DNA of 64,000 bases from Streptomyces sp. RB17 (GTDB lineage Bacteria; Actinomycetota; Actinomycetes; Streptomycetales; Streptomycetaceae), in NCBI RefSeq assembly GCF_009604455.1, contig NZ_WEGL01000011.1, positions 186,001 through 250,000 of the forward strand. The letters run 5' to 3'. A program made the position numbers and the translations under genes. Shown here piece by piece: positions 1 through 8,456 of the stretch (the first letter of the stretch is position 1; the number at the start of each line of letters is the position of its first letter). The notes beneath the pieces were generated by a model, which saw only the letters and a program-made list of their open reading frames with translations, had not been told where the DNA came from and ran no database searches.

Positions 1-2
1 CT

Positions 3-1661
3 CATGTCGTGATCGTCGGCGCCGGTTTCGCCGGGTACCGGGCTGCCCGTACGCTGGCCCGGCTGACCCGGGACCGGGCCGACGTCACCTTGCTGAACCC
101 GACCGACTACTTCCTGTACCTGCCGCTGCTGCCCCAGGTCGCCGCCGGCATCCTGGAGGCCCGCAGGGTCACCGTGTCGCTGCCGGGCACCCTGCACGGG
201 GTGCGGATGGTGCTCGGCGAGGCCGAGCACGTCGACCTCGACGGCCGTACGGTCCACTACTCCGACCCCGAGGGCGGCATCGGCACCCTCGGTTACGACC
301 GGCTGGTGCTCAGTGTCGGCAGCGTCAACAAGCTGCTCCCCATCCCCGGGGTCGCCGAGCACGCGCACGGCTTCCGCGGGCTGCCCGAGGCGCTGTACCT
401 GCGCGACCACGTGACCCGCCAGGTGGAGCTGGCCGGCGCGGTGGACGACCCGAAGGCCTGCGCGGCCCGCTGCACCTTCGTCGTGGTCGGCGCCGGCTAC
501 ACCGGCACCGAGGTGGCCGCCCAGATGCAGCTGCTGACCGACCGGCTGGCCCGCAGGCAGCCGCTCACCGCCGGGTTCCGGCCGCGCTGGATCCTGCTGG
601 ACGTGGCACCGCGCGTGCTGCCGGAGCTGGACGAGCGGCTGTCCCGCACGGCCGACCAGGTGCTGCGCGCTCGGGGCGTCGACGTGCGGATGGGGACGTC
701 GGTGAAGGAGGCCACCCATGACGGGGTGCTGCTCACCGACGGTGAGTTCGTCGCGTCCCGGACGCTGGTGTGGTGTGTCGGGGTACGGCCCGATCCGCTG
801 GTGGAGGCGATCGGGCAGCCGCTGGAGCGGGGCCGGCTGATCGTCGACCCGTATCTGCAGGTGCCGGGCCGGCCGGAGGTGTTCGGCTGCGGGGACGCGG
901 CCGCCGTACCGGACCTGGAGCAGGCGGGGAACGGCGGGTCTGGGGATTCGGCCCCGGAAAGGCGCAGCACGCCGATGACGGCCCAGCACGCGTGGCGGCA
1001 GGGCCGGGTGGCCGGGGAGAACGTGGCCGCCTCGCTCGGCCTCGGCCGGCGCCGGCGGCCCTACCGCCACCGCGACCTGGGTTTCGCCGTCGACCTCGGC
1101 GGGACCCGGGCCGCCGCCAACCCGTTCGGCCTCCCGCTGTCCGGCCCGGCGGCCGGTGCGGTCACCCGCGGTTACCACCTGGCCGCGCTGCCCGGCAACC
1201 GCGTCCGCGTGGCCGCCGACTGGCTGCTGGACGCCGTACTGCCGCGCCAGGGCGTCCAGTTGGGCCTCGTACGGTCCTGGTCGGTCCCCCTGGACACGGC
1301 CTCTCCGGAGCTGGCCCGCGTACCGGGCGTCCCAGAGGGGGCGGGCGGACCGGAACGGACGGACGGACCGAAAGAGCCGGACGGACCGGAGCGGGCGGAA
1401 GAACCGAAACGGACGGAAGAACCCATGCAGGCGGAAGATCCGAAGCAGGCGCAAGAACCGAAGCAGGCGCAAGAACCGAAGCAGGCGCAAGAACCGAAGC
1501 AGGCGGAAGAACCGAAGCAGACGGAAGAGCCCGAGCAGGCCGATGTACCGGAGCGTGCGAGCGAGCCGCCCGCCGCCGGGCGCGAGCTCGGGGACCACCC
1601 CGCCCCCGGCCCCGTCAAGCGCACCGATCCCCCCGACCCCCGGGACTCGGCCCCCGGATGA
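3..1661 (+). CDS. Type II NADH dehydrogenase-like FAD oxidoreductase, 5' end cut by window
   Basis: Flavoprotein of the NDH-2 family, expected to oxidise NADH and pass electrons to membrane quinone without pumping protons. The codons before the GTG at 9 (His-Val) stay in frame and complete the beta strand entering the FAD loop VGAGFAG, so the true start lies outside the window. A second nucleotide-binding fold VVVGAGYTGTEVA sits near residue 160, and the C-terminal FAD contact CGDAAAVPDL near residue 297. The catalytic part ends around residue 430; the last ~115 residues are proline- and charge-rich and include tandem PKQAQE hexapeptides, probably a disordered tail. A transketolase gene follows 71 bp downstream. 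The general family is clear; the electron acceptor is inferred. Confidence 0.85.
   Translation, partial: HVVIVGAGFAGYRAARTLARLTRDRADVTLLNPTDYFLYLPLLPQVAAGILEARRVTVSLPGTLHGVRMVLGEAEHVDLDGRTVHYSDPEGGIGTLGYDRLVLSVGSVNKLLPIPGVAEHAHGFRGLPEALYLRDHVTRQVELAGAVDDPKACAARCTFVVVGAGYTGTEVAAQMQLLTDRLARRQPLTAGFRPRWILLDVAPRVLPELDERLSRTADQVLRARGVDVRMGTSVKEATHDGVLLTDGEFVASRTLVWCVGVRPDPLVEAIGQPLERGRLIVDPYLQVPGRPEVFGCGDAAAVPDLEQAGNGGSGDSAPERRSTPMTAQHAWRQGRVAGENVAASLGLGRRRRPYRHRDLGFAVDLGGTRAAANPFGLPLSGPAAGAVTRGYHLAALPGNRVRVAADWLLDAVLPRQGVQLGLVRSWSVPLDTASPELARVPGVPEGAGGPERTDGPKEPDGPERAEEPKRTEEPMQAEDPKQAQEPKQAQEPKQAQEPKQAEEPKQTEEPEQADVPERASEPPAAGRELGDHPAPGPVKRTDPPDPRDSAPG
1348..1545 (+). repeat. In-frame 18-bp tandem repeat in the NADH dehydrogenase tail
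   Basis: Perfect copies of ccgaagcaggcgcaagaa (PKQAQE) stand at about 1439-1500, flanked by degenerate versions (PERAEE, PKRTEE, PMQAED, PKQTEE). The unit is a multiple of three, so the frame is kept while copy number can change. It adds a charged, proline-rich tail after the enzyme core. Confidence 0.85.
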
Positions 1662-1732
1662 TCCCGCGGGCCGCAGTCCCCTGCTCGGCACCCCGGGGCC
1701 GTATCCCCCCTCGACTCACCGCAAGGAGACTC

Positions 1733-3580
1733 ATGAACACCGACGAACTCGCCGAACTGGGACAGCAGTTGCGCGTGGACAGCGTGCGGGCGTCCGCCGC
1801 GGCGGGATCCGGACACCCCACGTCCTCGATGTCCGCCGCCGATCTGATGGCCGTGCTGCTCGCCCACCACCTGCGCTACGACTTCGAACGCCCCGAGCAC
1901 CCCGCCAACGACCGCTTCGTGCTGTCCAAGGGCCATGCCTCACCCCTGCTGTACGCCGCGTACAAGGCGGCCGGTGCCATCGAGGACGGCGAGCTGCTCA
2001 CCTTCCGCAAGCTCGGCAGCCGGCTCGAGGGGCATCCGACGCCCCGACGGCTGCCCTGGGTGGAGACGGCCACCGGCTCCCTCGGCCAGGGGCTGCCGGT
2101 CGGGGTCGGCATCGCCCTCGTCGGCAAGCGGCTGGAGCGCACCGGCCACCGGGTGTGGGTGCTGTGCGGCGACAGCGAGCTGGCGGAGGGCTCGGTGTGG
2201 GAGGCCGCCGAACACGCCGGGCACGAGCACCTGGACAACCTGATCGCGATCGTGGACGTCAACCGGCTCGGCCAGCGCGGCCCCACCCGGCACGGCCACG
2301 ACCTGGACGCCTACGCCCGCCGCTTCCAGGCCTTCGGCTGGCACACCGTCGAGATCGACGGCCATGACGTCGACAAGATCGACCGGGCCTACGGCGAGGC
2401 GCTGTCCACGGTCGGGCAGCCGGTGGCGATCCTGGCCCGCACCCTCAAGGGCAAGGGCGTCGCGGCCGTCGAGGACCTCGAGGGCCATCACGGCAAGCCG
2501 CTGCCGGACGCCGAGGAGGCCGTCGCCGAACTCGGCGGGCCGCGCGAGCTGCACGTGCGCGTCAACGAACCGCCGGCCGCGGCCGCGCTGCGCGACCTGA
2601 CGACCGAGGTCCTCCAGCTCCCGCGCTACGACGAGGGCGACCAGGTGGCGACCCGGGACGCCTTCGGCGCGGCCCTCGCCGCGCTCGGCAGCGCGCGGGG
2701 CGATGTCGTCGCCCTGGACGGCGAGGTCGGCGACTCCACCCGCAGCGAGGAGTTCGCCAAGGCGCACCCCGACCGGTTCTTCGAGTGCTACATCGCCGAG
2801 CAGCAGATGATCGCCGCGGCCGTCGGCATGGCCGCGCGGGGTTGGCTGCCGTACGCCTCGACCTTCGCGGCGTTCCTCACCCGCGCCCACGACTTCGTGC
2901 GGATGGCGTCCATCAGCGGTTCCGGCATCAACCTGGTCGGCTCGCACTCCGGTGTCGCGATCGGCCAGGACGGGCCCTCGCAGATGGGCCTGGAGGACCT
3001 GGCGATGTTCCGCGCCCTGTACGGCTCGACCGTGCTGTACCCGTGTGACGCCAACCAGACCGCCCGGCTGGTCGCGGCCATGGCCGGCCTCGACGGGATC
3101 CGCTATCTGCGCACCTCGCGCGGCAAGACACCGGTGATCTACGGCCCCGGCGAGGAGTTCCCGGTGGGCGGCAGCAAGACGCTCGTCTCCAGCGAGGAGG
3201 ACCGGCTGACGGTCGTCGCGGCCGGGGTCACCGTGCCCGAGGCGCTCGCCGCGGCCGACCGGCTCGCCGAGGACGGCATCCGGGTGCGGGTGATCGACCT
3301 GTACTCCGTCAAGCCGGTCGACGTCGACACGTTGCACCGGGCCGCCGAGGAGACCGGCTGTCTGCTCAGCGTGGAGGACCACCGCGCCGAGGGCGGCCTC
3401 GGCGACGCGGTCGCGGAGGCCTTCGGCGACGGCCGGCCCGTGCCCCGCCTCGTCCGGCTCGCGGTGCGCACCATGCCGGGTTCGGCCGCGCCCGACGAGC
3501 AGCTGAACGCGGCCGGCATCGACGCCGTGGGCATCGCCGCGGCGGCCAAGCTGCTGGTGGAGGAGGCGGTCGTGCGATGA
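1733..3580 (+). CDS. tkt: Transketolase (single-chain, about 615 aa)
   Basis: Thiamine-diphosphate enzyme moving two-carbon units between sugar phosphates in the pentose phosphate pathway. N-terminal TPP domain shows SGHPTSSMSAADLM near residue 24, the SKGHASPLLYAAY and GSLGQGLPVGVG segments, and the Mg/TPP motif CGDSELAEGSVWEA near residue 144. The pyrimidine domain with VALDGEVGD and the catalytic-Glu region YIAEQQMIAAAVGMA follows, then a C-terminal transketolase domain. At about 615 residues it is shorter than the ~700-residue classical TktA form but matches the short actinobacterial type. ATG at 1733 has AAGGAG 4 bases upstream; larger open reading extends upstream but overlaps the NADH dehydrogenase in another frame. 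Its stop overlaps the next start as ATGA. Confidence 0.92.
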   Translation: MNTDELAELGQQLRVDSVRASAAAGSGHPTSSMSAADLMAVLLAHHLRYDFERPEHPANDRFVLSKGHASPLLYAAYKAAGAIEDGELLTFRKLGSRLEGHPTPRRLPWVETATGSLGQGLPVGVGIALVGKRLERTGHRVWVLCGDSELAEGSVWEAAEHAGHEHLDNLIAIVDVNRLGQRGPTRHGHDLDAYARRFQAFGWHTVEIDGHDVDKIDRAYGEALSTVGQPVAILARTLKGKGVAAVEDLEGHHGKPLPDAEEAVAELGGPRELHVRVNEPPAAAALRDLTTEVLQLPRYDEGDQVATRDAFGAALAALGSARGDVVALDGEVGDSTRSEEFAKAHPDRFFECYIAEQQMIAAAVGMAARGWLPYASTFAAFLTRAHDFVRMASISGSGINLVGSHSGVAIGQDGPSQMGLEDLAMFRALYGSTVLYPCDANQTARLVAAMAGLDGIRYLRTSRGKTPVIYGPGEEFPVGGSKTLVSSEEDRLTVVAAGVTVPEALAAADRLAEDGIRVRVIDLYSVKPVDVDTLHRAAEETGCLLSVEDHRAEGGLGDAVAEAFGDGRPVPRLVRLAVRTMPGSAAPDEQLNAAGIDAVGIAAAAKLLVEEAVVR

Positions 3581-4512
3581 ACGACGCGGACGCCCGGACC
3601 GTACGGGCGGGCCGCCGCACGCTGGAGATCAAGCGGCCCGGGAAGGTGCTCTTCCCGGGCGGCGCCGGCGCCGAGGAGTACACCAAGGGCGATCTCGCCG
3701 ACTACTACCGGTCCGTCGCGCCGTACATGCTCCCGCACCTGCGGGGCCGGCCGCTGATGCTGGAGCGGTATCCGGACGGTGTCGACGGGCAGCGCTTCAT
3801 GCAGAAGAACGTCCCGGAGCACTATCCGGACTGGATCACCCGCGCCGAGGTGCCCAAGGAGGGCGGCACGGTCACCCATGCCGTCTGCGACGACACCGCC
3901 ACTCTCCTCTACCTCACCGACCAGGCCTGTCTCACCTTGCACCGCTGGCTTTCCCGCACCGACCGGGCGGGCGGCCCGAATCATCCCGACCAGCTCGTCT
4001 TCGACCTCGATCCCCCCGACGACGACTTCGCCCGGGTGCGCGAGGCGGCCGGCCGGGTGCGGGAGCTCCTGGAGGAACTCGGCCTGCCCGCCGCCCCCAT
4101 GACCACCGGCTCGCGCGGAGTCCATCTCGTCGTCCGTCTCGACGGCCGCAGCGACTTCGACGAGGTCCGCGCATTCGCCCATGATGTCGCCGAGTTGCTG
4201 GCCTCCCGGCATCCGGACCGGCTCACCACCGCCGCCCGCAAGGAGGACCGCGGCGACCGTCTCTACCTCGACGTGCAGCGCAACGCCTACGCGCAGACCG
4301 CCGTCGCCCCCTACACCGTCCGCGCCCGCCCCGGCGCCCCCGTCGCCGTCCCCCTCGCCTGGGAGCAGCTCGACGACCCAGGGCTGCACGCCCGCCGCTG
4401 GACGATCGCGGACGCCGTCGACCAGGCCGGCACCGACCCCTGGTCCGCACTGCCGGGCCGGGGCCGCGCCCTGGGCCCGGCCCGGCGGTGCCTTGCGGAC
4501 ATCGGCTCCTGA
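3577..4512 (+). CDS. LigD-type polymerase/primase domain protein
   Basis: Stand-alone homologue (311 aa) of the polymerase domain of DNA ligase D, the primase-like enzyme that fills ends during bacterial non-homologous end joining. It begins with the typical LEIKRPGKVLFP, has the acidic metal motif FDLDPPDDD near residue 146, the SRGVHLVVRLDG motif near residue 185 with its catalytic His, and VAPYTVRARPGAPVAVPLAW near residue 245. Ligase and nuclease domains are absent, as in many actinobacteria where they are encoded separately. The start overlaps the transketolase stop (ATGA), so the two are translated from one mRNA. Why it is paired with transketolase is not evident from sequence. Confidence 0.87.
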   Translation: MNDADARTVRAGRRTLEIKRPGKVLFPGGAGAEEYTKGDLADYYRSVAPYMLPHLRGRPLMLERYPDGVDGQRFMQKNVPEHYPDWITRAEVPKEGGTVTHAVCDDTATLLYLTDQACLTLHRWLSRTDRAGGPNHPDQLVFDLDPPDDDFARVREAAGRVRELLEELGLPAAPMTTGSRGVHLVVRLDGRSDFDEVRAFAHDVAELLASRHPDRLTTAARKEDRGDRLYLDVQRNAYAQTAVAPYTVRARPGAPVAVPLAWEQLDDPGLHARRWTIADAVDQAGTDPWSALPGRGRALGPARRCLADIGS

Positions 4513-4527
4513 AGGAGTGCGCCGGGG

Positions 4528-4686
4528 ATGACCGGCCACTCGCCGGGGCCCGAGGAGGAGTTCGACCGGTGCGAGGACGAGTTGCTCGACCGGCTGGAGA
4601 CCGGCCGGAGCTCCGGCGACATCACCGGCGAGGGGACAGGACGACGAAGCCGAAGGGTGACGAGTGGTCGACGGAGGGTGGCATGA
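4528..4686 (+). pseudogene. Gas-vesicle gvpG-like C-terminal remnant
   Basis: A 52-codon reading frame whose residues 9-27 (EEEFDRCEDELLDRLETGR) resemble the acidic C-terminal helix of GvpG, a gas-vesicle accessory protein; the hydrophobic N-terminal half of GvpG is missing. GAAGGAG lies upstream. Its stop overlaps the next small frame (ATGA), the linkage typical of gvp operons, and an intact gvpL/F lies 240 bp downstream. The match is from memory of the family and covers only about 20 residues, so the assignment is tentative; the decay of the region is better supported than the gene name. Confidence 0.4.
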
Positions 4687-4769
4687 CCTTCCACACCCCG
4701 GAGAGGACCGGCGACCTGTGGCGCGCCCGGGGCCGGGGGGCCAGGCTGGACCTGAGGAACCCCGGATGA
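4683..4769 (+). pseudogene. 28-codon frame chained by ATGA overlaps, gas-vesicle operon debris
   Basis: Encodes 28 arginine-rich residues that I do not recognise. Both its start and its stop sit in ATGA overlaps, with the gvpG-like remnant before and the gvpJ/S-like remnant after. That arrangement implies that a longer translated gene once stood here and was shortened by deletion. It could equally be a meaningless leftover frame. Confidence 0.3.
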
Positions 4770-4925
4770 CGGCGCCCGGCCGGTTCCCCGAGCCGTACGG
4801 TCCCGCCGGCGGCGTCGCCCTCGCCGACATCCTGGAGCGGGTGCTCGACAAGGGAGACGGGCATCGACTGGTGGGAGAGCGGCCCGGCCGGCGGAACCGG
4901 AGCCGGGCCGGGTACCGAAGGAGGC
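4766..4925 (+). pseudogene. gvpJ/gvpS-type (GvpA family) gene with internal deletion and frameshift
   Basis: The first frame gives VALADILERVLDKG, the amphipathic first helix of GvpA-family minor shell proteins (GvpJ/GvpS). Shifting by one base straight afterwards gives ETGIDWWES, the hallmark C-terminal segment of the same family. The roughly 40 residues that normally lie between (beta strands and second helix) are gone, and the junction at about 4850 changes frame. It is therefore the two ends of one gene joined by an out-of-frame deletion. The second frame runs without a stop into the gvpL/F start at 4929. Confidence 0.55.
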
Positions 4926-4928
4926 ACC

Positions 4929-5684
4929 ATGACCGGACTGCGCTACGTCTACGCCGTCTGCCGCCCCTTCGAGAAACCTCTGCAGTCCCAGCTCACGGGT
5001 GTCGCGGGCGCCCCGCCGGCGGCGTTGCACCACCACGACCTGATCGCGGTCGTCAGCCAGGTCCCGGCGGCCGACTTCTGCGAGGAGGCCCTGAAGGCGC
5101 ACCTGGAGGACCTGGACTGGCTGGCCGTGACCGCCCGCGCGCACCAAGGGGTGATCGACGCGCTCACCACGGTCACCACCCCGCTGCCCCTCCGGCTCGC
5201 GACCGTCTTCCGGGACGACAGCGCGGTGCGCACCATGATCGAGGCCCGCGAGGACGACTTCCGGCGCACTCTCGACCGGTTGGAGGGCCGGGTGGAGTGG
5301 GGTGTGAAGCTCTACCTGGAGCCCGAGCCCGCCGAGCCCGCCGTGGCGGCAGGGCCCGCGAGCGGCCGGGACTATCTGCGCCGGCGCCGCGCGAGCACGC
5401 ACGCGCACGAGGAGCGGTGGCTGCGGGCCGAGGCGTTCGCCCGGTCGCTGCACGAGCGGCTTTCCGGGTACGCCGAGGATTCCCGGCTGCACGTGCCGCA
5501 GAATTCGGCGCTTTCCGCCGAGCCCGGCCCGAACGTGCTCAACGCGGCTTATCTGGTGCCCCGTGCCCAGTGTGAGGAATTCGTGGAAATGGTGGACCGT
5601 ACGAAGGACGAGGCGCCCGGAATCCGGGTGGAACTCACCGGACCCTGGGCCGCCTATTCGTTCGTCGCGGAGACGGCACCGTGA
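4929..5684 (+). CDS. Gas vesicle accessory protein GvpL/GvpF
   Basis: Complete 251-aa GvpL/GvpF family protein, an accessory factor found in all gas-vesicle clusters and thought to help nucleate or assemble the vesicle shell. Family marks are the opening TGLRYVYAVCR, the central LPLRLATVFRDD near residue 92, EWGVKLYLE near residue 122 and the C-terminal VELTGPWAAYSF. ATG at 4929 follows AAGGAGG by 4 bases. Its upstream partners are only fragments and no shell gene (gvpA) is visible, so it is probably an orphan without function unless another gvp cluster exists elsewhere in the genome. Confidence 0.87.
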   Translation: MTGLRYVYAVCRPFEKPLQSQLTGVAGAPPAALHHHDLIAVVSQVPAADFCEEALKAHLEDLDWLAVTARAHQGVIDALTTVTTPLPLRLATVFRDDSAVRTMIEAREDDFRRTLDRLEGRVEWGVKLYLEPEPAEPAVAAGPASGRDYLRRRRASTHAHEERWLRAEAFARSLHERLSGYAEDSRLHVPQNSALSAEPGPNVLNAAYLVPRAQCEEFVEMVDRTKDEAPGIRVELTGPWAAYSFVAETAP

Positions 5685-5720
5685 CCGTCGTGGAACGGCG
5701 CGAGATCGCACCCTCTCATG

Positions 5721-5891
5721 TCACCACCGGTACCAGCGGCCCCTACCGCCCCCGACGGTCGTGCTGCGAACCAGGAAACCCAGCAGCCAGATGACCAACA
5801 CTGCCAGGGCAATCCACCAGAGAATCTTGACCGCGAATCCGACGCCGAAAAGAAGGAGCGCCAGAAGCAGTACCAGCAGGATGGGAACCAT
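5721..5891 (-). CDS. Small hydrophobic membrane protein (56 aa)
   Basis: Start ATG at 5891 is chosen because GGAGG stands eight bases upstream; an in-frame ATG six codons earlier overlaps that site. The product begins MVPILLVLLLALLLFG and has two closely spaced hydrophobic stretches joined around VGFAVKILWW, followed by LLGFLVRS and a short glycine/arginine tail. It resembles small streptomycete proteins annotated only as hydrophobic protein. It is convergent with gvpL/F. Function unknown. Confidence 0.75.
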   Translation of the reverse strand: MVPILLVLLLALLLFGVGFAVKILWWIALAVLVIWLLGFLVRSTTVGGGRGRWYRW

Positions 5892-5933
5892 AGTGTGAAC
5901 CTCCTGCAATCCGGGTTGCCCGGAATACGCGGA

Positions 5934-6755
5934 TCAGGCTTCCTTACGACACAGAATCTCCCCGTGCAGGACCGCGAACCAGCCGTCCTCCCGCCGGCCC
6001 CACTCCCGCCACGCCGCGGACACGGCCCGCAGGTCCTCCTCGGTCGCGTGACCGCCCCGCGTGGCCCGTTCCGCATACGAGGAGGCCAGGGTGCGGTCCG
6101 CCCACAGTCCGCTCCACCAGGCCCGCTCCTCGGGCGTGGTGAAGGTCCAGGTGCTGGAGGTGGCGGTGATGTCGGTCAGCCCGGCCGCCAGCGCCCACGC
6201 CTTCAACCGGCGCCCGGCATCGGGCTCGCCGCCGTTGGCCCGGGCCACCCGCTCGTACAGGTCCAGCCAGTTCTCCAGGCCCGGCATCGCCGGGTACCAG
6301 GTCATCGCCCCGTAGTCCCCGTCCCGTACGGCGATGAACCCGCCCGGCCTCGTCACCCGGTGCATCTCGCGCAACGCCTGCACCGGGTCGCCCACGTGCT
6401 GCAGCACCTGGTGGGCGTGGACCACGCAGAAGGTGTCGTCCGGGTAGTCCAGGGCGTGCACGTCGGCGACCGCGAAGTCCACGTTGGTCAGGCCGCGCCC
6501 GGCGGCGGTGGCCCGGGCCTGCTCCAGGATGCCCGGCGCGTGGTCGACGCCGGTGACGTGGCCGTCCGGGACCCGCTCGGCCAGGTCGGCCGTGATGGTG
6601 CCGGGCCCGCAGCCGATGTCCAGGATCTTCATGTGGGGCTTCAGGGATCCGAGCAGATAGGCCGCGGAGTTCTCGGCGGTCCGCCAGGTGTGCGACCGCA
6701 GCACCGACTCGTGGTGCCCGTGCGTGTAGACGGCGGTCTCCTGCGCTTTCGGCAT
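5934..6755 (-). CDS. SAM-dependent methyltransferase (class I)
   Basis: 273-aa Rossmann-fold methyltransferase of the UbiE/Methyltransf_11 type. The SAM-binding motif ILDIGCGPGTITADLAE is near residue 44, the acidic ribose contact VTGVDHAPG near 68, and the post-motif region ADVHALDYPDDTF near 98 followed by RVTRPGGFIAVRDGDYGAMTW. The substrate cannot be read from sequence. ATG at 6755 has AGGGG upstream; the same frame stays open much further but that extension lies antisense to the next gene. No operon partner is closer than the gene starting at 8377. Confidence 0.85.
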   Translation of the reverse strand: MPKAQETAVYTHGHHESVLRSHTWRTAENSAAYLLGSLKPHMKILDIGCGPGTITADLAERVPDGHVTGVDHAPGILEQARATAAGRGLTNVDFAVADVHALDYPDDTFCVVHAHQVLQHVGDPVQALREMHRVTRPGGFIAVRDGDYGAMTWYPAMPGLENWLDLYERVARANGGEPDAGRRLKAWALAAGLTDITATSSTWTFTTPEERAWWSGLWADRTLASSYAERATRGGHATEEDLRAVSAAWREWGRREDGWFAVLHGEILCRKEA

Positions 6756-6868
6756 GGCTGTTTCCCCTTCACCCTCGTCGCCGCTGGTATGCCTCACGGT
6801 ACGCGCACAGGCCGAATAATGAGACCGGTGTCCCATATATTGGACCGCCGCAGGATCCTGACCAGCCG

Positions 6869-8377
6869 TCAAGAAGCGGTGTTCAGCGGCCGGTAGACCG
6901 TCAGGGCCTCCGGCAGCTTCTCCAGGGTCACCTCGCCCGACACGGTCGTCACCTCGCCGTCGTACGCCATCGGGGTGCCCGGCGTGACGCCGGTCAGCCG
7001 GAGCCGGCCGACCTGCACCGCCGAGTGCGCGGGGGACCGGGTCAGCGGGCCCGCGGCCGCCGCCGCCAGCAGCCGCAGCGCGGGTCGGCGGCTGCCGTGC
7101 ACCACCCGCACGTCCAGCAGCCCGTCCGAGAGATCGGTACGGCGGCCGGGCGCGAGCCCCATGCGGTGGTAGACGCCGTTGCCGACGAACAGCAGCCACA
7201 GCGGCCGCCGTACACCGCGCAGCTCGACCTCCAGCGGATGCCGGTCCGCGCGCAGCACCCGCAGCGCGCCCAGCAGCCCGGCCGGCCACCCGCCGATCCG
7301 GTGCGACCAGCGTTCCCGCACCCGCACCAGCTCGGGGTAGACGCCCAGGCTCAGCGTGTTCAGGAACAGGCCCTCGCTCTCGCCGGTGACATAGCGGACC
7401 GCGTCCACCCGCACCGCCTCGCCGCGCCGGACCGCACGGGCCAGATCGCGTTCGTCCTCCACGCCCAGGTCGAGGGCGAAGTGGTTGAGAGTCCCGCCCG
7501 GCAGCACCGCGAGCGGCAGCCCGTGCTGGAGTGCGACCCTCGCGGCCGCGTTCACCGTGCCGTCGCCGCCGCACACACCCAGCACCCGGGCCCGGGCCGC
7601 CGCCTTCGCCAGTTCGTCGCCGACCTGCTCCGGCGCACACTCGACGACCTCCGTCCGCGGCAGCGCGCCCTGCAGCGCACGCACCCGGTCGGCCGTCCCC
7701 GAGGCGTGATTGGTCACCACGACCAGACCCTCGCCCTCCGGCAGCGCAGGTGCCTCGGCGCGCGTCCGGGCCCGCCGCCGCACCTGGGCGCGGGTCGGCA
7801 TCAGCCGGCGCACCAGGAAGGCCGCGCCCGCGCCGAGGGCCGCGCCGGCGAGCACGTCGCTCGGGAAGTGCACACCCGTGTACACCCGGGAGGCCGCCAC
7901 CGAGAACGCCACCGGCGCCAGCGCCGCGCCCCACGCCGGGGACTCCAGCGCCACTCCGGTCGCGAACGCGGCAGCCGACGCGGAGTGCCCGGACGGGAAC
8001 GACGTGGTGATCGGCTGCCGCTTGAGCTGCCGCACCAGCGGCACCGGGTCCAGCACCGGCCGGGCCCGGCGCACCGAACGCTTGCCGATCGTGTTGATGG
8101 CCAGCGAGGCCACGCTGAGGGAGGCCAGGCCCCGGGCGGCCGCCCGACGGGCCCTCGGGGTGCGGCTCGCGGCCATCGCGGCGGCCGTCGTGAACCACAG
8201 CACCCCGTGGTTCGCGCTGTGGCTGAGGCGGGGCAGCACCCGCTCGGCGCCGGGCCAGTGCCGGCCGGCGGCCGCCTCGAACAGCCGGCCGTCCAGATCC
8301 AGCAGCCGGCACAGCGCGCTCCGGCCGGCCGAGCGGGCGGTCAAGTCCAGGTCGGTCAGATCCAGGTCTGGGTTCAT
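6869..8377 (-). CDS. PAP2 phosphatase / diacylglycerol kinase-like fusion protein
   Basis: Two membrane-lipid enzymes in one 502-aa chain. Residues ~60-205 form a PAP2-type phosphatase with all three motifs: KRSVRRARP, SFPSGHSAS and SRVYTGVHFPSD. Residues ~235-500 form a DagK/sphingosine-kinase-like catalytic domain with GGDGTVNAAA and LPGGTLNHFALDLG, followed by the usual C-terminal beta domain. Such fusions are known in actinobacteria and could interconvert phosphatidate or polyprenyl phosphates and their dephosphorylated forms. Hydrophobic helices in the PAP2 part place it in the membrane. It is transcribed away from the histidine phosphatase gene at 8457. Confidence 0.88.
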   Translation of the reverse strand: MNPDLDLTDLDLTARSAGRSALCRLLDLDGRLFEAAAGRHWPGAERVLPRLSHSANHGVLWFTTAAAMAASRTPRARRAAARGLASLSVASLAINTIGKRSVRRARPVLDPVPLVRQLKRQPITTSFPSGHSASAAAFATGVALESPAWGAALAPVAFSVAASRVYTGVHFPSDVLAGAALGAGAAFLVRRLMPTRAQVRRRARTRAEAPALPEGEGLVVVTNHASGTADRVRALQGALPRTEVVECAPEQVGDELAKAAARARVLGVCGGDGTVNAAARVALQHGLPLAVLPGGTLNHFALDLGVEDERDLARAVRRGEAVRVDAVRYVTGESEGLFLNTLSLGVYPELVRVRERWSHRIGGWPAGLLGALRVLRADRHPLEVELRGVRRPLWLLFVGNGVYHRMGLAPGRRTDLSDGLLDVRVVHGSRRPALRLLAAAAAGPLTRSPAHSAVQVGRLRLTGVTPGTPMAYDGEVTTVSGEVTLEKLPEALTVYRPLNTAS

Positions 8378-8456
8378 GGGGTCCGGTTACCCTGGAGTGC
8401 CCGTTTCTTGTGCCCGTCTGCGCCGTGCGCTCGCCGGCGCGTGAGGAGACTCCCGG

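Noticed and set aside
770..1732. Upstream extension of the transketolase frame
   Set aside because: It overlaps the NADH dehydrogenase in another frame and is Arg/Gly/Pro low complexity; ATG 1733 has a proper ribosome site.
4664..5575. Long plus-strand frame over gvpL/F
   Set aside because: Beyond the GvpA-family start it is an Arg/Gly/Pro-rich shadow of gvpL/F, which has the conserved protein in its own frame.
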